A stretch of 64,000 nucleotides of DNA, taken from contig NZ_CP060497.1 of NCBI RefSeq assembly GCF_014334135.1, positions 3,534,001-3,598,000 on the forward strand, read 5' to 3'. The first letter of the stretch is position 1, and each line of letters opens with the position of its first letter. This document shows positions 62,311-64,000 of this stretch, in pieces. The stretch is from Olivibacter sp. SDN3 (GTDB lineage Bacteria; Bacteroidota; Bacteroidia; Sphingobacteriales; Sphingobacteriaceae). Both the position numbers and the translations under genes were made by a program. Below the pieces are notes generated by a model. The model saw only the letters and a program-made list of their open reading frames with translations, searched no databases and had not been told where the DNA came from.

Positions 62311-63265
62311 TCGTGAAGTGAGTCCGGTACAGATCTTGATTGGAAAGGAAATCGGTGCACATATCCGTAGCTGGCGATTTCTCATTTTAGTGGTTTTGAT
62401 TGGACTAACATTTGTTGCGTCAATGTACGTATCGTTTTCAAATCTGCGAAGTGCCGTAGCCAATATGCAGGATCCAGATCAAAAATTTGTGTATTTAAAG
62501 CTATTGACGACGACAGATAATTCCATTCCGCCATTTCATGTGTTTTTAAACTTTTTAGCTCCCCTGTTAGGGATAAGTTTAGGGTTCGACGCAATAAATA
62601 CAGAACAGAATAACGGAACATTGACCCGTCTCTTGGCGCAACCAATCTACAGAGACAACTTGTTGTTGAGTAAGTTTATTAGTTCCTTGCTATTGATTAG
62701 CACGCTGTTTTTATCGTTGGTTTTATTGATGATAGGAGGAGGGATGCTCGCCACTGGAGTGCGGATAGAAGTTCAAGAATTAGTAAGGATTTTTGGGTTT
62801 TTAGTAATCAGTACATTATATGTCTCGCTTTGGTTGAGCATTTCGATACTGCTTTCAGTTCGCTTCAGGCAAGCGGCAACTTCGGCTCTTGTAGCGATAG
62901 GGATTTGGCTGTTCTTTACCGTTTTTTATCCAATCGTGGTCAATCTCGTTATTCGTTCCTTCTTGCCGTCGCCCAGAATGTTAAGTGAAGCGGATATTGT
63001 GTATTACAATGAACTGATTAATAGTGTAATGCGGCTGTCGCCTGGCCAACTGTATGCTGATGCCGTAACCACATTGTTGATGCCATCTGTTAGGAGTTTA
63101 GGTCCATTGACGATGGAACAGACGTTGGGGGCGATTCCTGCACCACTTCCGTTTAAGGAAAGCCTAATGATTGTTTGGCCTCAAATCAGCGGGCTGATCG
63201 CGGCCACTTGCTTGTGTTTTGCGTGGACATATTCGCTGTTTATGCGCAGAGAAATTCGTAGTTAA
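62291..63265 (+). CDS. ABC-2 type exporter permease
   Basis: 324 residues with about six transmembrane helices: FLILVVLIGLTFVASMYVSF, FLNFLAPLLGISLGFDAI, LLLISTLFLSLVLLMIGGG, IFGFLVISTLYVSLWLSISI, ALVAIGIWLFFTVFYPIVV and a last helix near 300-320. INTEQNNGTLTRLLAQPI is the ABC2_membrane family signature between the second and third helices. Partner of the ATPase; both are linked with the NEW3 protein. Confidence 0.9.
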   Translation: MQKSVSNREVSPVQILIGKEIGAHIRSWRFLILVVLIGLTFVASMYVSFSNLRSAVANMQDPDQKFVYLKLLTTTDNSIPPFHVFLNFLAPLLGISLGFDAINTEQNNGTLTRLLAQPIYRDNLLLSKFISSLLLISTLFLSLVLLMIGGGMLATGVRIEVQELVRIFGFLVISTLYVSLWLSISILLSVRFRQAATSALVAIGIWLFFTVFYPIVVNLVIRSFLPSPRMLSEADIVYYNELINSVMRLSPGQLYADAVTTLLMPSVRSLGPLTMEQTLGAIPAPLPFKESLMIVWPQISGLIAATCLCFAWTYSLFMRREIRS

Positions 63266-63297
63266 CCTAGTAGTGATTTGATCACCGACGTGTGTAC

Positions 63298-63331
63298 CTG
63301 CTGCGCATAGAATAACCTTAAGGCGTAGCAG
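63298..63331 (+). terminator. hairpin after the NEW3-ABC operon
   Basis: CTGCTGCGC (63298-63306) pairs with GCGTAGCAG (63323-63331) with one G-U pair and a 16-base loop. It lies 33 bases after the permease stop, with no T-tract, so termination is uncertain. Confidence 0.3.
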
Positions 63332-63400
63332 CTAACATACCAACGCTTACTTTTTCGTGAAGTAACAAACCCACATTGACTTAATCACATTAGGCGCCAT

Positions 63401-63453
63401 TTTATCGGGGTTTATCGGGGATTGATCGGGCGGTATCCAAGGATTTATCGGGG
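63401..63453. repeat. direct repeats of TTTATCGGGG
   Basis: Perfect decamers at 63401-63410, 63411-63420 and 63444-63453, plus a degenerate copy ATTGATCGGG at 63421-63430. They lie in the 380-base gap between the exporter operon and the carbon-nitrogen hydrolase gene. No protein is coded there. The rest of the gap shows nothing further. Confidence 0.7.
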
Positions 63454-63645
63454 GAAAGCAGATCCCTGCTTAGACAGCGCCAGGTAAAATTGTCATGTTA
63501 GGGCGATTTGCTTAGGTGTTGGTTAGGATACGATGCGCTACTCAGGGAGTAGAGGATAATCTATATTCAGTCAAGAGAGAATCTTTCTTTATCATCATGA
63601 AACTTTAACTATATTAGTACATCATAAATCATAAAATTCAATTTA

Positions 63646-64000
63646 TGAGAATAGCCTTAGCTTCGCCCTCTTTTCCAAAGTCCATTCATGAGGGCCTTTG
63701 TTCATTAGATCATTTGTCGGGAGCTGCTGCAGGCCAGAAAGCTGAAGTTATTTGTTTCCCCGAATCTTTCATCCCGGGTTATCCCGGCATGGGCTATCCA
63801 AAAGCAGACCGTACAGATGACGCGTTGAAACTGGCTTTGAAAGAAGCCTGTCGCATCGCTAAAAAATATGGTATCGCTATTATTCTTCCTACGGATTGGT
63901 ATCTTGGAGACGAGGTATTTAACCTGGCTCATGTGATATCAGGTGAAGGGGATGTTCTCGGTTATCAAACGAAGAATCAGCTTGACCCTACAGAAGATCA
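63646..64000 (+). CDS. carbon-nitrogen hydrolase, nitrilase superfamily (N-terminal part)
   Basis: 118 residues from ATG 63646, open to the right edge. The first strand MRIALASPSFPKSIHEGL, then VICFPESFIPGYPGMGYP with the catalytic Glu (F-P-E-S), IAKKYGIAIILP, and VLGYQTKNQLDPTED, where the Lys of T-K is the second catalytic residue. The nucleophilic Cys should lie beyond the window. It hydrolyses a nitrile or amide bond; substrate not known. Cytoplasmic, no signal peptide. Confidence 0.88.

Noticed and set aside
1-64000. Insertion sequences, integrases, CRISPR arrays, tRNA or rRNA genes
   Set aside because: Looked for transposase motifs, evenly spaced repeats and tRNA-like cloverleaf ends by eye; none found.

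Overview
The window looks like chromosomal DNA of a member of the Bacteroidota, most likely Sphingobacteriaceae-like. The reasons are a SusC/SusD pair controlled by a FecI-type sigma factor and a FecR-type anti-sigma factor, several Bacteroidota promoters of the TTG-N19-TAnnTTTG kind, CarboxypepD_reg-like TonB-dependent receptors, LytS/LytTR signalling, many Crp/Fnr-type regulators and moderate GC. No rRNA, tRNA, complete insertion sequence, prophage or CRISPR array was seen. Both edges cut genes: a DUF5996 protein at the left and a carbon-nitrogen hydrolase at the right.

Layout. 1-6.6 kb: edge gene, a broken alpha/beta hydrolase, a secreted beta-helix protein, a methyltransferase, and an MGH1-like glycoside hydrolase lipoprotein. 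6.7-12.9 kb: a metal-homeostasis block (Cu P-type ATPase, HMA chaperone-like protein, Zn/Cd P-type ATPase, Fur-family regulator) scarred by remnants, including the C-terminus of an FtsX-type permease and the N-terminus of an isoprenylcysteine methyltransferase-like protein. 13-21.6 kb: single-gene enzymes (DUF4886, esterase, methyltransferase, aldo/keto reductase with a divergent AraC regulator, Dyp peroxidase, Crp regulator, two coupled small membrane proteins, Nudix). 22-26.3 kb: a BlaI/BlaR1-type regulatory pair upstream of a TonB-dependent receptor, with a promoter-embedded palindrome. 27.5-31.4 kb: a three-gene operon of a propeller plus outer-membrane barrel protein, a LytS-type kinase and a LytTR response regulator, closed by a strong terminator.

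31.5-40 kb, minus strand: ECF sigma factor, phosphodiester glycosidase, FecR, SusC, SusD, second phosphodiester glycosidase. This is a substrate-inducible uptake locus with no ordinary glycoside hydrolase. Between fecR and susC the opposite strand carries a full promoter and a rho-independent terminator about 90 nt apart, the geometry of a cis-antisense RNA against the susC leader. I consider this the most interesting signal in the window.

40-50.5 kb: an accessory patchwork of small stress or detoxification genes and three Crp/Fnr regulators. It includes a protein related to the N-terminal part of Mrr-like restriction endonucleases but without the nuclease domain, preceded by a 43-codon ORF that shares its leader sequence and by a perfect 14-bp inverted repeat. 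51-58 kb: GH130 plus ROK kinase, a MacB/FtsX permease, a sulfatase. 58-64 kb: SDR with an HxlR remnant and an AraC regulator, then a NEW3-domain protein with an ABC-2 exporter, and the start of a nitrilase-family gene.
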